From RGIG4103 sp045644605 (GTDB lineage: Bacteria; Bacillota; Clostridia; RUG12999), in contig JAZRHB010000009.1 of assembly GCA_045644605.1 (NCBI GenBank), positions 1 through 23,881 of the forward strand: a stretch of 23,881 nt of DNA, given 5' to 3'. Each line of letters begins with the position of its first letter. The first letter of the stretch is position 1. A program made the translations under genes and the position numbers. This document shows positions 13,092 through 22,707 of this stretch, in pieces. The notes beneath the pieces were generated by a model. That model worked only from the letters and a program-made list of their open reading frames with translations, did no database searches and was not told the origin of the DNA.

Positions 13092-15494
13092 ATGAAACCA
13101 AACGAAAAAAAATTACCTGTAATTGCCTTAAGGGGATTTGTTGTTTTCCCCTATATGGTAATGCATTTTGATATTGCCAGGGAAATCAGTCTTGCTGCTT
13201 TGGATGAAGCGGCAAAAACAAACAATATTATTTTTCTTCTTTCTCAAAAAGACGAAAACCTTGAAGAAGTAAATGAAAATGATCTTTACCGCGTTGGTAC
13301 AATTGCAAAAATCAAACAGTCAATGAAGCTTAAAGATGGAAATGTTCGCATTCTTATTGAGGGAATCAGCCGCGCGGAAGTTCTTGATATAGAGCAAATG
13401 TCGCCATATATTTCCGCAACCATACGTGAATATGAAGAAATTCCTTTTGCCGATTCAAATGCTGAAATGCTCCTTAAAAAAGCTAAAGAAATATTTGGTA
13501 CATACATCGAACATTCCGGAAAGGTTGCTCCCGAAATCATTTTTGGTATAAACGGAGTAAATAAACCCGGACAGTTTGCCGACCTTATTGCCGCAAATAT
13601 AGAGGCAGAAACCAAGGATAAACAGGAAATTCTGGAGGCTTTTGACCCAACCGAACGACTGACTCGTTTACTTCGTACGCTGAACAACGAAATCAGTATG
13701 CTTCAGTTTGAAACACAAATCAATGATATAATCAAAAGTAAAATTGATGAAAAACAGCACGAATATTATCTTCGCGAGCAGCTTGAGGTTATTCAGGATG
13801 AACTATCAAAACTCGATCCGTCTGCAACTGAAATAACAGAGCTTGTTGATAATATTAAAAAAGCGGGCTTGCCTGCATTTGTTCAGGAAAAGCTTGACAA
13901 AGAGATATCAAGACTCAAGAAAACTGCACCGTCTTCCCCTGAAGCGGGCCTGATAAAAACATATATTGACTATGTTCTTGAGCTACCATGGAATACTTTT
14001 ACTGAAGATAATATCGACGTAAAAAAAGCTGAAACAATTCTTAACGAAGACCATTATGGGCTCGAAAAAGTTAAAGAAAGAATTCTTGAGTTTCTTGCTG
14101 TAAAAGCGTTAACCAACAAAACAAACGGAACAATTCTTTGTCTTGTCGGTCCTCCGGGTGTGGGTAAAACATCTGTTGCGAAATCAGTTGCAAGAAGTCT
14201 TGACAGAAAATATGTACGCGTTTCTCTCGGCGGTGTTCGGGATGAAGCCGATATTCGCGGACATCGAAAAACATATATAGGTGCAATGCCCGGACGAATC
14301 ATGTCCGCTATAAAGGAGGCAGGCACATCCAATCCCCTTATTCTTCTTGATGAGGTAGATAAAATGTCGATGGATTTGAAAGGCGACCCGTCTGCCGCAC
14401 TTCTTGAAGTGCTTGACAGCGAGCAAAACTATGCTTTCCGCGACCATTTCATCGAAGTGCCGTATGATTTAAGTAACGTGATGTTTGTATGCACCGCAAA
14501 CTCTCTTTCAAATGTACAGCGTCCCCTTCTTGACAGAATGGAAATTATTGAAATTTCAGGATATACTGATGACGAAAAAATGTGCATTGCAAAACAGTAT
14601 CTTGTACCGAAACAGCTTGAAAAACACGGACTTAAAAAATCATCTCTTCGCATTTCTGATGATGTTATTTCAGATATTACCGATTTCTACACAAGGGAAT
14701 CCGGTGTCAGAGGTCTTGAACGAAAAATCGGTGCAATTTGCCGCAAAAGCGCAAAGCTTATTATTTCAAAAGACAAAAAAAGAGTTGATGTCACATCAAA
14801 GAACATCGAGGACTTTTTAGGGGTAAAAATCTATACTAAAGACCGTATTCTTTCCGAAGATACAATAGGTGTGGCAACCGGCCTTGCGTGGACGGCAGTT
14901 GGCGGGGATATTCTCTTTATTGAAGTAAATATTATGGACGGCACGGGCAAAATACAGCTTACAGGTCAGCTTGGTGATGTAATGAAAGAATCTGCCAATG
15001 CCGCAATAAGTTATATACGTTCAAAATCCGAAGAGCTTGGAATTGATAAAGAGTTTTACAGTAAAAAAGATATTCACGTGCATGTTCCGGAAGGTGCTAC
15101 GCCAAAAGATGGTCCATCAGCCGGAATTACAATTGCAACTGCAATAATTTCTGCTTTAACCGGAAATCCTGTAAGACGAGATGTTGCAATGACGGGAGAA
15201 ATAACCCTTCGCGGAAGAGTTCTTCCTATCGGCGGATTAAAGGAAAAAACACTTGCAGCATATAAAAGCGGAATAAAAACCATTATTATTCCTGCCGAAA
15301 ACAAAAAAGATCTTGATGAAATCCCTAATGTTGTAAAACAGAATGTAAGTATTGTTTTTGCTTCAAATATTGATACTGTAATCAATACAGCAATTTTTTA
15401 TAATCACAAGGAAAGCCATAAGCAAAAAAATGCAGCAGAAATCCCATTTATAAAACCGGGTGCGAATGCTGCTAAATATAGTTTTACAGAATAA
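13092..15494 (+). CDS. lon: ATP-dependent protease Lon (LonA type)
   Basis: This 800-residue cytoplasmic AAA+ serine protease degrades damaged and regulatory proteins. The N-terminal substrate-binding domain begins LPVIALRGFVVFPYMVMHFD. A coiled-coil linker follows, with YYLREQLEVIQDEL. The ATPase domain has Walker A GPPGVGKT at 353-360, then VSLGGVRDEADIRGHRKTY, and Walker B LILLDEVDKM. The protease domain has KDGPSAGI with catalytic Ser676 and GGLKEK with the expected Lys partner at 719. Length is standard. I chose ATG 13092 behind AAGGG because the promoter lies at 13029-13057; the longer frame upstream would start inside it. lon is single-gene here, ending at a strong terminator, rather than next to clpX as in many relatives. 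Confidence 0.97.
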   Translation: MKPNEKKLPVIALRGFVVFPYMVMHFDIAREISLAALDEAAKTNNIIFLLSQKDENLEEVNENDLYRVGTIAKIKQSMKLKDGNVRILIEGISRAEVLDIEQMSPYISATIREYEEIPFADSNAEMLLKKAKEIFGTYIEHSGKVAPEIIFGINGVNKPGQFADLIAANIEAETKDKQEILEAFDPTERLTRLLRTLNNEISMLQFETQINDIIKSKIDEKQHEYYLREQLEVIQDELSKLDPSATEITELVDNIKKAGLPAFVQEKLDKEISRLKKTAPSSPEAGLIKTYIDYVLELPWNTFTEDNIDVKKAETILNEDHYGLEKVKERILEFLAVKALTNKTNGTILCLVGPPGVGKTSVAKSVARSLDRKYVRVSLGGVRDEADIRGHRKTYIGAMPGRIMSAIKEAGTSNPLILLDEVDKMSMDLKGDPSAALLEVLDSEQNYAFRDHFIEVPYDLSNVMFVCTANSLSNVQRPLLDRMEIIEISGYTDDEKMCIAKQYLVPKQLEKHGLKKSSLRISDDVISDITDFYTRESGVRGLERKIGAICRKSAKLIISKDKKRVDVTSKNIEDFLGVKIYTKDRILSEDTIGVATGLAWTAVGGDILFIEVNIMDGTGKIQLTGQLGDVMKESANAAISYIRSKSEELGIDKEFYSKKDIHVHVPEGATPKDGPSAGITIATAIISALTGNPVRRDVAMTGEITLRGRVLPIGGLKEKTLAAYKSGIKTIIIPAENKKDLDEIPNVVKQNVSIVFASNIDTVINTAIFYNHKESHKQKNAAEIPFIKPGANAAKYSFTE

Positions 15495-15497
15495 TTT

Positions 15498-15524
15498 AAA
15501 GAGCCTCCGAGGAGGCTCTTTTTT
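15498..15524 (+). terminator. Terminator after lon
   Basis: GAGCCTCC (15501-15508) pairs with GGAGGCTC (15511-15518), followed by six T. Three A before the stem give a weaker signal on the minus strand, where the truA stop codon lies at its edge (15523-15525). Confidence 0.88.
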
Positions 15525-16257
15525 AATAAAAAACTTCTATTAACTTTAGTCCACAAGCAGGAAGAGTAGCCCCCGCATACTGTCGTTCATTCGTTTCAAA
15601 CACTTTTTCTATAACCGAAACATCTTTATCCCCTGTTCCTATTTCAAAAAGCGTTCCCGCTATTATACGGACCATATTATATAAAAATCCACTTCCGTTA
15701 ATTGTTATTGATATTATTCCGTTTTCTTCTGCAATTTCAATATTATTTATTGTTCTTACGGTAGATTTTTTAGTTCTTCCTACAGACGAAAATCCTTTAA
15801 AATCATGGGTGCCGCAAATTTCTTTCGCTGCTTTTTTCATAATATCTATATTCGGTTTTCTTTCTGCTGTATAAACATATTTTCTTATAAATACGTGCGG
15901 TTTTTGTGTTGCAATACTATATTCGTAAGTTTTTGATACTGCATTCAATCTGCTGTGAAAACGCTCATCAGCTTCTTCAATATGCGTTACCCGAATATCC
16001 TGAGGAAGATATCTGTTTAAATAATTAATAATTTCATCTGCAGTCATATCAACATCGCATTTGAAATTTGCAACCTGCCCTTCAGCATGGACGCCCGCAT
16101 CCGTTCTGCCGGAAGCAAAAATTTCTATATTTGTGCCACACATTTCATAAAGTACATTTTCAAATCGTTCCTGAATTGTGTTTTTTGTGTTGCCCTGTCG
16201 TTGCCATCCGTTATATCGGGTACCATCATACTGAACAATAATTTTATAGTTTTTCAT
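15523..16257 (-). CDS. truA: tRNA pseudouridine synthase A
   Basis: This 244-residue enzyme converts uridines 38-40 of the tRNA anticodon arm to pseudouridine. It opens MKNYKIIVQYDGTRYNGWQR. The catalytic motif GRTDAGVHA contains Asp53, and later TruA-typical segments are RFHSRLNAVSKTYEYSI, HDFKGFSSVGR and GSGFLYNMVRIIAGTL. Length is normal. Its ATG overlaps the TGA of the upstream MATE gene as ATGA, which implies translational coupling; a GGGTG about 12 nt upstream is a weak ribosome binding site. No promoter of its own is visible, so it probably relies on the MATE promoter at 17632-17660. Confidence 0.96.
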   Translation of the reverse strand: MKNYKIIVQYDGTRYNGWQRQGNTKNTIQERFENVLYEMCGTNIEIFASGRTDAGVHAEGQVANFKCDVDMTADEIINYLNRYLPQDIRVTHIEEADERFHSRLNAVSKTYEYSIATQKPHVFIRKYVYTAERKPNIDIMKKAAKEICGTHDFKGFSSVGRTKKSTVRTINNIEIAEENGIISITINGSGFLYNMVRIIAGTLFEIGTGDKDVSVIEKVFETNERQYAGATLPACGLKLIEVFY

Positions 16258-17597
16258 ATCTTAATATTCACCCATTTTCCGGCTTTAAACCTTAGTCCGC
16301 TAAATGTAATACGCACTATCTGATCAAGAAGGATACCCAGCCAGATACCAACTATACCAAAACCGAATATATAACAAAAAACATATGATCCTACCGTTCT
16401 GACAAATACAACGCTTACGGCAGAAATAATTGCTGTATATAAGGTATCTCCCGCACCGCGCAGACATCCCATATATATAACTTGTTTTATCTGGAAAAGC
16501 ACAATAGGAATTATTGTAAGCATTATGCTTACGCCTAAAGTTACAACGTCCGGTTCGTGGAAAAACCAACCCATTATAGTTTTTGCACCTACAGAATATG
16601 CAATAGCCATAACAATAGAAATTATTGCACCTATTCGTTGACAGGTTCTGCCATATAATTTTGCCATATCGGGTTCTTTCTCACCAAGGCTCTTCCCTAT
16701 AAGCGCAACTGCGGCTGATTGTAAACCATCTCCAAATGCAAAAGAAAGGGAAACCACATTCATTCCTACCTGATGAACAGCCATTGCCGCATTCCCCTGT
16801 TCCGCCGCCATTAGGGCAGTGGACATAAATCCAATGCGCAGAAGAATTTGTTCGAAGAAAACGCTATACCCTACTTTAATAATACTTTTGAGGGCATCAA
16901 ACATTGGTTTTATTTTCTCTTTAATTATATACACAAGACTGAGAAAACAATCTTTCTTTGCAACGGAAATAATACTTATAACAGATGAAACAACAGTACC
17001 AAATACCGTTGCAATTGCGGCACCAGCAATACCCAGTGCCGGAAAACCAAAGTTTCCGCCTATTAAAAGATAGTTAAAAACAACATTAACTATATTTGAT
17101 ACAATGTTTGTGCGCATTGTTATTTTTGTGTTACCTGCACCACGTTGTGCGGCGTTTATTGTCATTTGCAGGCAGTTGAATATCATACCGCCCATAATGA
17201 TTTTATAATATAAAACCGCATTATCGTGCGTTTCGGGAGTAGAACCGCAAAGTGACATTATTTGCGGTGCAAAAACAACACAAAGAGCCGTTATTAAAGC
17301 AACAAGTATCAACATAAGAACAATTGCCGTAATAAGAATGGAATTTGCACTTTTGCGGTCTTTTTCTCCAAATCTTCTTGCAACAAGAGCCGAAACTGAT
17401 ACGTTTATCGCAAAAAATACCGAAAGTCCTACAAATTTAGGTTGTGTTGTCAGCCCTACAGACGCAACTGCATTGGTACCAAGCGAGCCTACCATCATAG
17501 AATCAATAAATCCTGCAAAAGCAACAAAAAATGATTCTATCATAGCAGGAACGGCAATTTTAAGTGTTGTTGAAATTGTGTTTTTACTGTTTGTCAT
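16254..17597 (-). CDS. MATE family efflux transporter
   Basis: This 447-residue membrane protein has about 12 helices in two MatE halves. It begins MTNSKNTISTTLKIAVPAMI and shows the family-typical FIDSMMVGSLGTNAVASVGL near the start, VGMNVVSLSFAFGDGLQSAA in the second half, and GCLRGAGDTLYTAIISA late. Family members export cationic drugs and metabolites using Na+ or H+ gradients; the substrate here is unknown. I chose ATG 17597, with AGGAAG about 10 nt upstream. A longer in-frame start at TTG 17660 lies within the promoter -35 hexamer and can be dismissed. truA overlaps its stop by 4 nt. Confidence 0.93.
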   Translation of the reverse strand: MTNSKNTISTTLKIAVPAMIESFFVAFAGFIDSMMVGSLGTNAVASVGLTTQPKFVGLSVFFAINVSVSALVARRFGEKDRKSANSILITAIVLMLILVALITALCVVFAPQIMSLCGSTPETHDNAVLYYKIIMGGMIFNCLQMTINAAQRGAGNTKITMRTNIVSNIVNVVFNYLLIGGNFGFPALGIAGAAIATVFGTVVSSVISIISVAKKDCFLSLVYIIKEKIKPMFDALKSIIKVGYSVFFEQILLRIGFMSTALMAAEQGNAAMAVHQVGMNVVSLSFAFGDGLQSAAVALIGKSLGEKEPDMAKLYGRTCQRIGAIISIVMAIAYSVGAKTIMGWFFHEPDVVTLGVSIMLTIIPIVLFQIKQVIYMGCLRGAGDTLYTAIISAVSVVFVRTVGSYVFCYIFGFGIVGIWLGILLDQIVRITFSGLRFKAGKWVNIKI

Positions 17598-17631
17598 TAG
17601 AATGTCGCTTCCTTTTTCTTTAAACAATGCT

Positions 17632-17660
17632 ATTATATCACTATTTGATAAGCATTTCAA
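17632..17660 (-). promoter_or_regulatory. Promoter of the MATE-truA operon
   Basis: On the minus strand TTGAAA (17660-17655) is followed by 17 nt and a perfect TATAAT (17637-17632). Confidence 0.75.
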
Positions 17661-17669
17661 TATTTTCTC

Positions 17670-17698
17670 TTGTAAATTTCGGCAAAATATGTTATACT
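17670..17698 (+). promoter_or_regulatory. Promoter of rlmB
   Basis: TTGTAA (17670-17675) is followed by 17 nt and TATACT (17693-17698). Its -35 is only 9 bp from the -35 of the divergent MATE promoter, so the two polymerase sites probably compete. Confidence 0.75.
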
Positions 17699-17725
17699 AT
17701 CTAAAAAGTTTAAGGTGGTGCTGAT

Positions 17726-18460
17726 TTGAGTTATCAGATTGAAGGGCGAAATTCCGTTCTGGAAGCAATTAAATCCGAACGCGATATTGATAAAATATAT
17801 GTTTTAAAAGATGGTGACGGACGTTTAAAGCAGATTATCCGTCAGGCAAAAGAGCAAAAAATTGTTATAATTGAAACCGACAGAGCAAAGCTTGACCAGC
17901 TTTCAAAAACAGGAACTCACCAGGGTATTATTGCCCAGTGTTCCGCAACTAAATATGTGAGTACGTCAGATATTCTCGCCTACGCTGAAGAACGCGGAGA
18001 AAAGCCTTTTGTCCTTATTGCCGATAAAATAACCGACCCACATAATATGGGTGCAATTATAAGAACCGCTCTTGCCGCCGGTGTACATGGAATTATAATT
18101 CCGAAAAGACGCAGCGTTGGTATAAACGAAACTGTTGCAAAGGTTGCGGCAGGTGCACTTGAACATATGAAAATTGCAAAGGTTGCAAATCTTGTAAATG
18201 AAATTGAATATCTCAAAAAACAAGGTGTATGGATTATGGGAATGGACCTTGAAGGCGCACAGAATATTTATAAAAGCGACTTAACCGGTTCTATTGGCGT
18301 TGTAATTGGCAGTGAAGGCGAAGGTATGAGCTCACTTGTAAGAAAATCGTGTGATTTTCTTGTTAAAATACCGATGATTGGCGAAATACAGTCACTTAAT
18401 GCATCTGTTGCCACCGGAGTTACTTTGTTTGAAATCTTAAGACAAAGAAGTCAGAATTGA
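17726..18460 (+). CDS. rlmB: 23S rRNA (guanosine-2'-O)-methyltransferase RlmB / TrmH family
   Basis: This 244-residue SPOUT (trefoil-knot) methyltransferase is expected to methylate the 2'-OH of G2251 (E. coli numbering) in 23S rRNA using SAM. The N-terminal substrate-binding domain shows IEGRNSVLEAIKSERDIDKI and THQGIIAQ. The catalytic domain has KITDPHNMGAIIRTALAAG (motif 1 with the conserved Asn and Arg), VIGSEGEGMSSLVRKSCD (motif 2) and IPMIGEIQSLNASVATGV (motif 3). Family paralogues modify other rRNA or tRNA sites, so exact specificity is inferred. Translation starts at TTG 17726 behind AAGGTGGTG. The downstream ycxB-like gene starts 7 nt after its stop. Confidence 0.92.
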   Translation: MSYQIEGRNSVLEAIKSERDIDKIYVLKDGDGRLKQIIRQAKEQKIVIIETDRAKLDQLSKTGTHQGIIAQCSATKYVSTSDILAYAEERGEKPFVLIADKITDPHNMGAIIRTALAAGVHGIIIPKRRSVGINETVAKVAAGALEHMKIAKVANLVNEIEYLKKQGVWIMGMDLEGAQNIYKSDLTGSIGVVIGSEGEGMSSLVRKSCDFLVKIPMIGEIQSLNASVATGVTLFEILRQRSQN

Positions 18461-18467
18461 GGATAAT

Positions 18468-19073
18468 ATGAAAGAATTAAAAAAGAGAATAAAATTAACT
18501 ATCAGGGACTTTGTTATTTACGAAGAAATAACCTATTTCAGCAGTATTTCGAAAATACTTGGAATGATTTTTGTGTTGCTTCTTCTTATCCTTACATATA
18601 TAGGATACAGAGCAACGGGTCAGGGGCTTTTGCTTCTTTTTGTGTTTGGAATACCAATTGTTTCGTATGTATATACCGCTTTCAGCATGATACCTAAAAA
18701 AGCAGGAGAATTTTATAAAACCTCGCCTTTTCTTGATTTTCCGCCAATGTTGACACTTACTGAAGAGTCAATTGCCATAGAAAGAAGAAATAGCACTTCC
18801 GAACTTAAGCTTTCGCAAATTCTTGCAATAATCGAACGTTTCGGATATTTCTTTATTTATATTTCCAAAAATAACTTTATAATTCTTCCAAAACGTGATT
18901 TAAATAATGATGAAATTATTTTTGTGAAAAATGTAATGCGAACACTCTCAAAAAAACAGCGCAGAAGTCCTCATAAAACGCCACTTTTAAAGGCGCTGAC
19001 CACTGCGCTGATAACTATATTTGTTACTTTGATGGTATGGTTTCTGATATTCTATCTCCAACAAAATGCTTAA
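18468..19073 (+). CDS. YcxB-like membrane protein of unknown function
   Basis: This 201-residue protein has a basic cytoplasmic N-terminus and two adjacent membrane helices (about residues 32-48 and 53-70, with GMIFVLLLLILTYIGY and LLLLFVFGIPIVSYVYTAF). A soluble PH-like region follows, with LTLTEESIAIERRNSTSEL and IERFGYFFIYISKNNFIILP, then a C-terminal helix (about 175-197). The ISKNNFIILPKRDLNNDE stretch is the usual YcxB-like signature. The function of the family is unknown. The ribosome binding site GAGGAT overlaps the rlmB stop, so it is the second gene of that operon. Its TAA stop is interlocked with the smc stop on the other strand, and no separate terminator is visible. Confidence 0.82.
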   Translation: MKELKKRIKLTIRDFVIYEEITYFSSISKILGMIFVLLLLILTYIGYRATGQGLLLLFVFGIPIVSYVYTAFSMIPKKAGEFYKTSPFLDFPPMLTLTEESIAIERRNSTSELKLSQILAIIERFGYFFIYISKNNFIILPKRDLNNDEIIFVKNVMRTLSKKQRRSPHKTPLLKALTTALITIFVTLMVWFLIFYLQQNA

Positions 19074-22000
19074 GCCATTTTATCCATATCAAGTGAAAGA
19101 AGTCTTGTAACACCTTTTTCTTGCATTGTAACACCGTAAAGTCTGTCCGCAACTTCCATTGTACCCTTTCGGTGTGTAATAAGAATGAACTGTGTGTTTT
19201 TCGAAAGCTTTTTAAGATAATCAGCAAAACGGTATACGTTTGCATCATCAAGAGCTGCTTCGATTTCGTCAAATATGCAGAACGGTGTAGGATTAATTTT
19301 TAAAATCGAGAATATAATCGCAATCGCGGTAAATGCCTTCTCTCCTCCGGACAGAAGGCTTATATTTTGCAGATTTTTACCCGGTGGTTGAACGTTTATA
19401 TCCACGCCGCTTTCAAGCAGGTTTTCGGGGTCGCTGAGCGAAAGTGATGCCGTTCCCCCACCGAACAGTTCGGCAAATGTTTCTGCAAACTTTTCGTTAA
19501 GCTTTTTAAAGTTCTGGTCAAACATTGTTTTCATAATGTTTTCCATTTCAGAAATAAGGTTTAGAAGCTCGGTTTTAGCCGCAGTAATATCCTGTTCCTG
19601 CGCAGTAAGGAAATCATAGCGTTCTTTTGCTTCTCTATATTCTTCAATGGCATTTATGTTGATATGCCCCAATGCTTTAATGCTGTTTTTGATTGCCTGC
19701 AGTTGTTTTTTTGCAGCCGGAATATCTTCTATTGTCACTTTATGTTTAAGTGCTTCGCTGAAAGTTATTTCGTACTCATCCCAAAGCTTTGAAAGGATAT
19801 TTTCATTATCAGAAGTATATTTAACCTTTTTCGCTTCAAGTCTGCCGTTTTCCGCCTGCAAATCAACAGCAGCAGCGTTATATGACTGCATAAGCTCTTC
19901 GAACCTATCTCGTTTTTCGTATTCCTGCTTTTTAACTTCTTCAAGCTCGATAAGTTTAATATCCGCCTCTTTAACTTCCGTTTCAAGAGTTACTACAAGC
20001 TCTTCTTTTGCAGCAATATCGGCAGTCAATGTAACATCACTTGTTTTAATATTCTCGATATCTGCATTAAGCTGAATTTCTCTTTCGGATATATTTTTAA
20101 GTTCTGCTTCAAACTCGGTTTTTCTTGAGATTGCTATGCTTAGGTCCTTATCCGCAATCCCTTCACTTATGCGAAGCTCATTGATTTTGTTCGACACATC
20201 AAGGTGTTGTTGACGGAGCTTAAGTATCTTATCTCCCATAAGACCCTGCTTGTCCGTAACATCAGCAAGCAATTTCTGCAAATCCGCAGTTTCGGACTTT
20301 GTTTTTTCAAGGCCTTCTTTTGCGCTTTTTGTTTTTTCTGCAATCTCTGTAAGTTCTCTTTCATATACTTCCATAGAAGAATCTATATCTTCCTGAAGTG
20401 ACAGAATATGCTGTGCAGATGTCATATATTTTTCAAGCTTGTTTTTGCTTTCCCAAAGCTCGCTCTGTGCATCTTCAAAATCTTTCTTTGCGTTTGCCAG
20501 TCTTCCTTCATTTTCTTTTTCTGATGCAACTGCTTTTTCAAGAAGTCTTGCTGTTTCTTCAATTTCAGCCGTCACTCTTGCAATTTCATCTTTTCTCGAA
20601 AGACTTCCGCTGCTTCTGTTATTGCTACCGCCCGATATAGTACCGCCGGTATTAAGAAGCTCACCGTCAAGTGTGACAATTTTAAATCCATATTTGAATT
20701 TTTTTGCAATTTTAACGGCATTGTCATAGTTATCTATAACAACCGTCTGACAAAGCAAAAACTTAATGATTTCACTGTATTTTTTATCGCACGAAACAAG
20801 ATTTGATGCAATATCAATATATCCCGCCATGCCTTTTGCATCATTAACATCAATTGATTTTGAATGCACAGATGAAACGGGCATAAACGTCGCGCGTCCG
20901 CCGTGGGTGTTTTTAAGAAAATCTATTGCTTTTTTAGCGTCATTTTCATCTTCAACAACTATATTGTTTACATTGCCGCCAAGTGCTGTTTCAATCGCAG
21001 TAACATATTTGCGGTTAACATCAATAAGCGAAGACACCGGTCCGTAAATCAATGCTCTCGAAAGTGCTCCGTTTTTGTGTTCCTGCATAATAGACTTTAC
21101 GCTCTTTGAATATCCGTCATAGCTGTTTTCAAGGTCTTCAAGAATAGCTTTTCTGTTTTTGAGAGATTTAAGTTCGCTTTCGTATTTGATGATATCACTT
21201 TTTGAAGTATTATATTTTTCTTCGTTTTGTTTCATCAAAAGAGAAAATCGCTCGCATTTTACACCGCAGTTGTTTTCCTGCTGTTTAAGCTCTTCTATTT
21301 TAGACTGAACCAAATAGATTTCATCTTTATTCTTCTCAATTTTTTCGTCCTGCTGTTTTATTGATTCTTTAATCTGCTTTGCACGTTCTTCAAGAGAAGA
21401 AATAAGCTGTGTGCAGGTTGCTGCAGTAACATTGTTAGCCGCTATTTTATCAAACAGCACTTTTACTTCGTTATCTGTTGCTTCCCTGCCTTTATTTTCT
21501 TCTTCAATGTCACCTGAAACCCTGACAAGCTCCTCGGTGAACTTCTGTATTTCTTCTTTAATGCTTTTGAGTGATTCGGAAAGAGAGGTATATGTATCGC
21601 CCTGTGAGTTTATAAGCTTATCAAGCTCCTGTTTTCTATCCCCGATTGCAACTATTTCATTTTTAATTCGTTCTAAATCTTTTTCACCGTGAAGAATATT
21701 TGCGCGCGCAAGGTCAATATCGCTTTTTGCAGATGTTATTTCTTCGCGTTTTGCATACATAAGCGATTTTGTTTTGTCAATTTCGCCTTCGGTTATGCGC
21801 ATTGTTTCTTTCAAAGCATCAATTTCGGTCTGAAGTGATACAATTTTTTCATCATTTTCTTTTGCCTGATTTGTAACAATTTCAAGATTTTTATCAAGCT
21901 TTTCAAGCTGAAGTTTAATTGTTTCAAGATCGATAAGCCAAAGACTTATTTCAACATCTTTCTTTTCATCACGAAGAAGTAGGAATTTTTGTGCTTTTTC

Positions 22001-22627
22001 AGATTGATTTTGAAGTGATGAAAGTCTGCCTTCAATTTCGATAATTATATCTTTAACACGTGTTAAATTTTCTTCTGTATGAAGGAGCTTTTTCTCCGCC
22101 TCATTTTTCTTATATCTGTATTTTGTGATTCCGGCAGCTTCATCAAAAATATGACGTCTTTCTTCAGATTTTGCACTTAAAATAGCGTCAATTTTACCCT
22201 GACCGACAATAGAATAACCGTCACGTCCGATACCTGTATCCATAAACAGTTCGCTTATATCCCTGAGTCTGCATGGTGTTTTATTAATGAAATATTCGCT
22301 TTCGCCCGAACGATAAACCTTTCTTGTAACACTTACCTCTGAATAATCGATGTTTAAGGAATGGTCAGAATTATCAAGAATAATTGTAACTTCGGCAAAA
22401 CCCTGCGGTTTTCTTTTTTCACTACCGCAGAAAATTACGTCTTCCATTTTCGAACCACGAAGTGATTTTGCGCTCATTTCCCCCATAACCCAGCGAATAG
22501 CATCAGAAATGTTACTTTTACCACTTCCGTTAGGTCCTACAACAGAAGTTATTCCATCGTTAAATTCAAGGTCTGTTTTATCTGCAAAAGATTTAAATCC
22601 GTTAAGCTGCAACCCTTTAAAATACAA
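19070..22627 (-). CDS. smc: Chromosome segregation protein SMC
   Basis: This protein of about 1185 residues is the ATPase core of the condensin-like SMC-ScpA-ScpB complex that organises and segregates the chromosome. The N-terminal ATP domain has Walker A GPNGSGKS (about 31-38) and IRWVMGEMSAKSLRGSKMED. Two long coiled coils flank a hinge around residues 515-650 (IYGPVSSLIDVNRKYVTAIE and GGRATFMPVSSV). The C-terminal domain has the signature LLSGGEKAFTAIAIIFSIL and Walker B FCIFDEIEAALDD. I prefer TTG 22627, giving MYFKGLQLNGFKSFADKT, which matches the usual SMC start; GGATGTGA lies just upstream. TTG 22642 (five residues longer) is the alternative. rnc and ftsY, its common neighbours, are not adjacent here. 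Confidence 0.95.
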   Translation of the reverse strand: MYFKGLQLNGFKSFADKTDLEFNDGITSVVGPNGSGKSNISDAIRWVMGEMSAKSLRGSKMEDVIFCGSEKRKPQGFAEVTIILDNSDHSLNIDYSEVSVTRKVYRSGESEYFINKTPCRLRDISELFMDTGIGRDGYSIVGQGKIDAILSAKSEERRHIFDEAAGITKYRYKKNEAEKKLLHTEENLTRVKDIIIEIEGRLSSLQNQSEKAQKFLLLRDEKKDVEISLWLIDLETIKLQLEKLDKNLEIVTNQAKENDEKIVSLQTEIDALKETMRITEGEIDKTKSLMYAKREEITSAKSDIDLARANILHGEKDLERIKNEIVAIGDRKQELDKLINSQGDTYTSLSESLKSIKEEIQKFTEELVRVSGDIEEENKGREATDNEVKVLFDKIAANNVTAATCTQLISSLEERAKQIKESIKQQDEKIEKNKDEIYLVQSKIEELKQQENNCGVKCERFSLLMKQNEEKYNTSKSDIIKYESELKSLKNRKAILEDLENSYDGYSKSVKSIMQEHKNGALSRALIYGPVSSLIDVNRKYVTAIETALGGNVNNIVVEDENDAKKAIDFLKNTHGGRATFMPVSSVHSKSIDVNDAKGMAGYIDIASNLVSCDKKYSEIIKFLLCQTVVIDNYDNAVKIAKKFKYGFKIVTLDGELLNTGGTISGGSNNRSSGSLSRKDEIARVTAEIEETARLLEKAVASEKENEGRLANAKKDFEDAQSELWESKNKLEKYMTSAQHILSLQEDIDSSMEVYERELTEIAEKTKSAKEGLEKTKSETADLQKLLADVTDKQGLMGDKILKLRQQHLDVSNKINELRISEGIADKDLSIAISRKTEFEAELKNISEREIQLNADIENIKTSDVTLTADIAAKEELVVTLETEVKEADIKLIELEEVKKQEYEKRDRFEELMQSYNAAAVDLQAENGRLEAKKVKYTSDNENILSKLWDEYEITFSEALKHKVTIEDIPAAKKQLQAIKNSIKALGHININAIEEYREAKERYDFLTAQEQDITAAKTELLNLISEMENIMKTMFDQNFKKLNEKFAETFAELFGGGTASLSLSDPENLLESGVDINVQPPGKNLQNISLLSGGEKAFTAIAIIFSILKINPTPFCIFDEIEAALDDANVYRFADYLKKLSKNTQFILITHRKGTMEVADRLYGVTMQEKGVTRLLSLDMDKMA

Positions 22628-22668
22628 ATGATTCACATCCAATCATCAAATTTTCCCTAATTATATCA

Positions 22669-22677
22669 ATTATACCA
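22669..22677 (-). promoter_or_regulatory. Extended -10 promoter of smc
   Basis: On the minus strand TGGTATAAT (TG, one base, perfect TATAAT) lies about 40 nt upstream of smc. No good -35 is visible, which is common for extended -10 promoters. A second TATAAT occurs 9 nt closer to the gene. Confidence 0.55.
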
Positions 22678-22707
22678 TAAAAAATTGAAATTTGCATATA
22701 AAACAGT

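Noticed and set aside
17598..17660. N-terminal extension of the MATE transporter by 21 residues
   Set aside because: It covers the -35 and -10 elements of its own promoter; ATG 17597 has a proper ribosome binding site.
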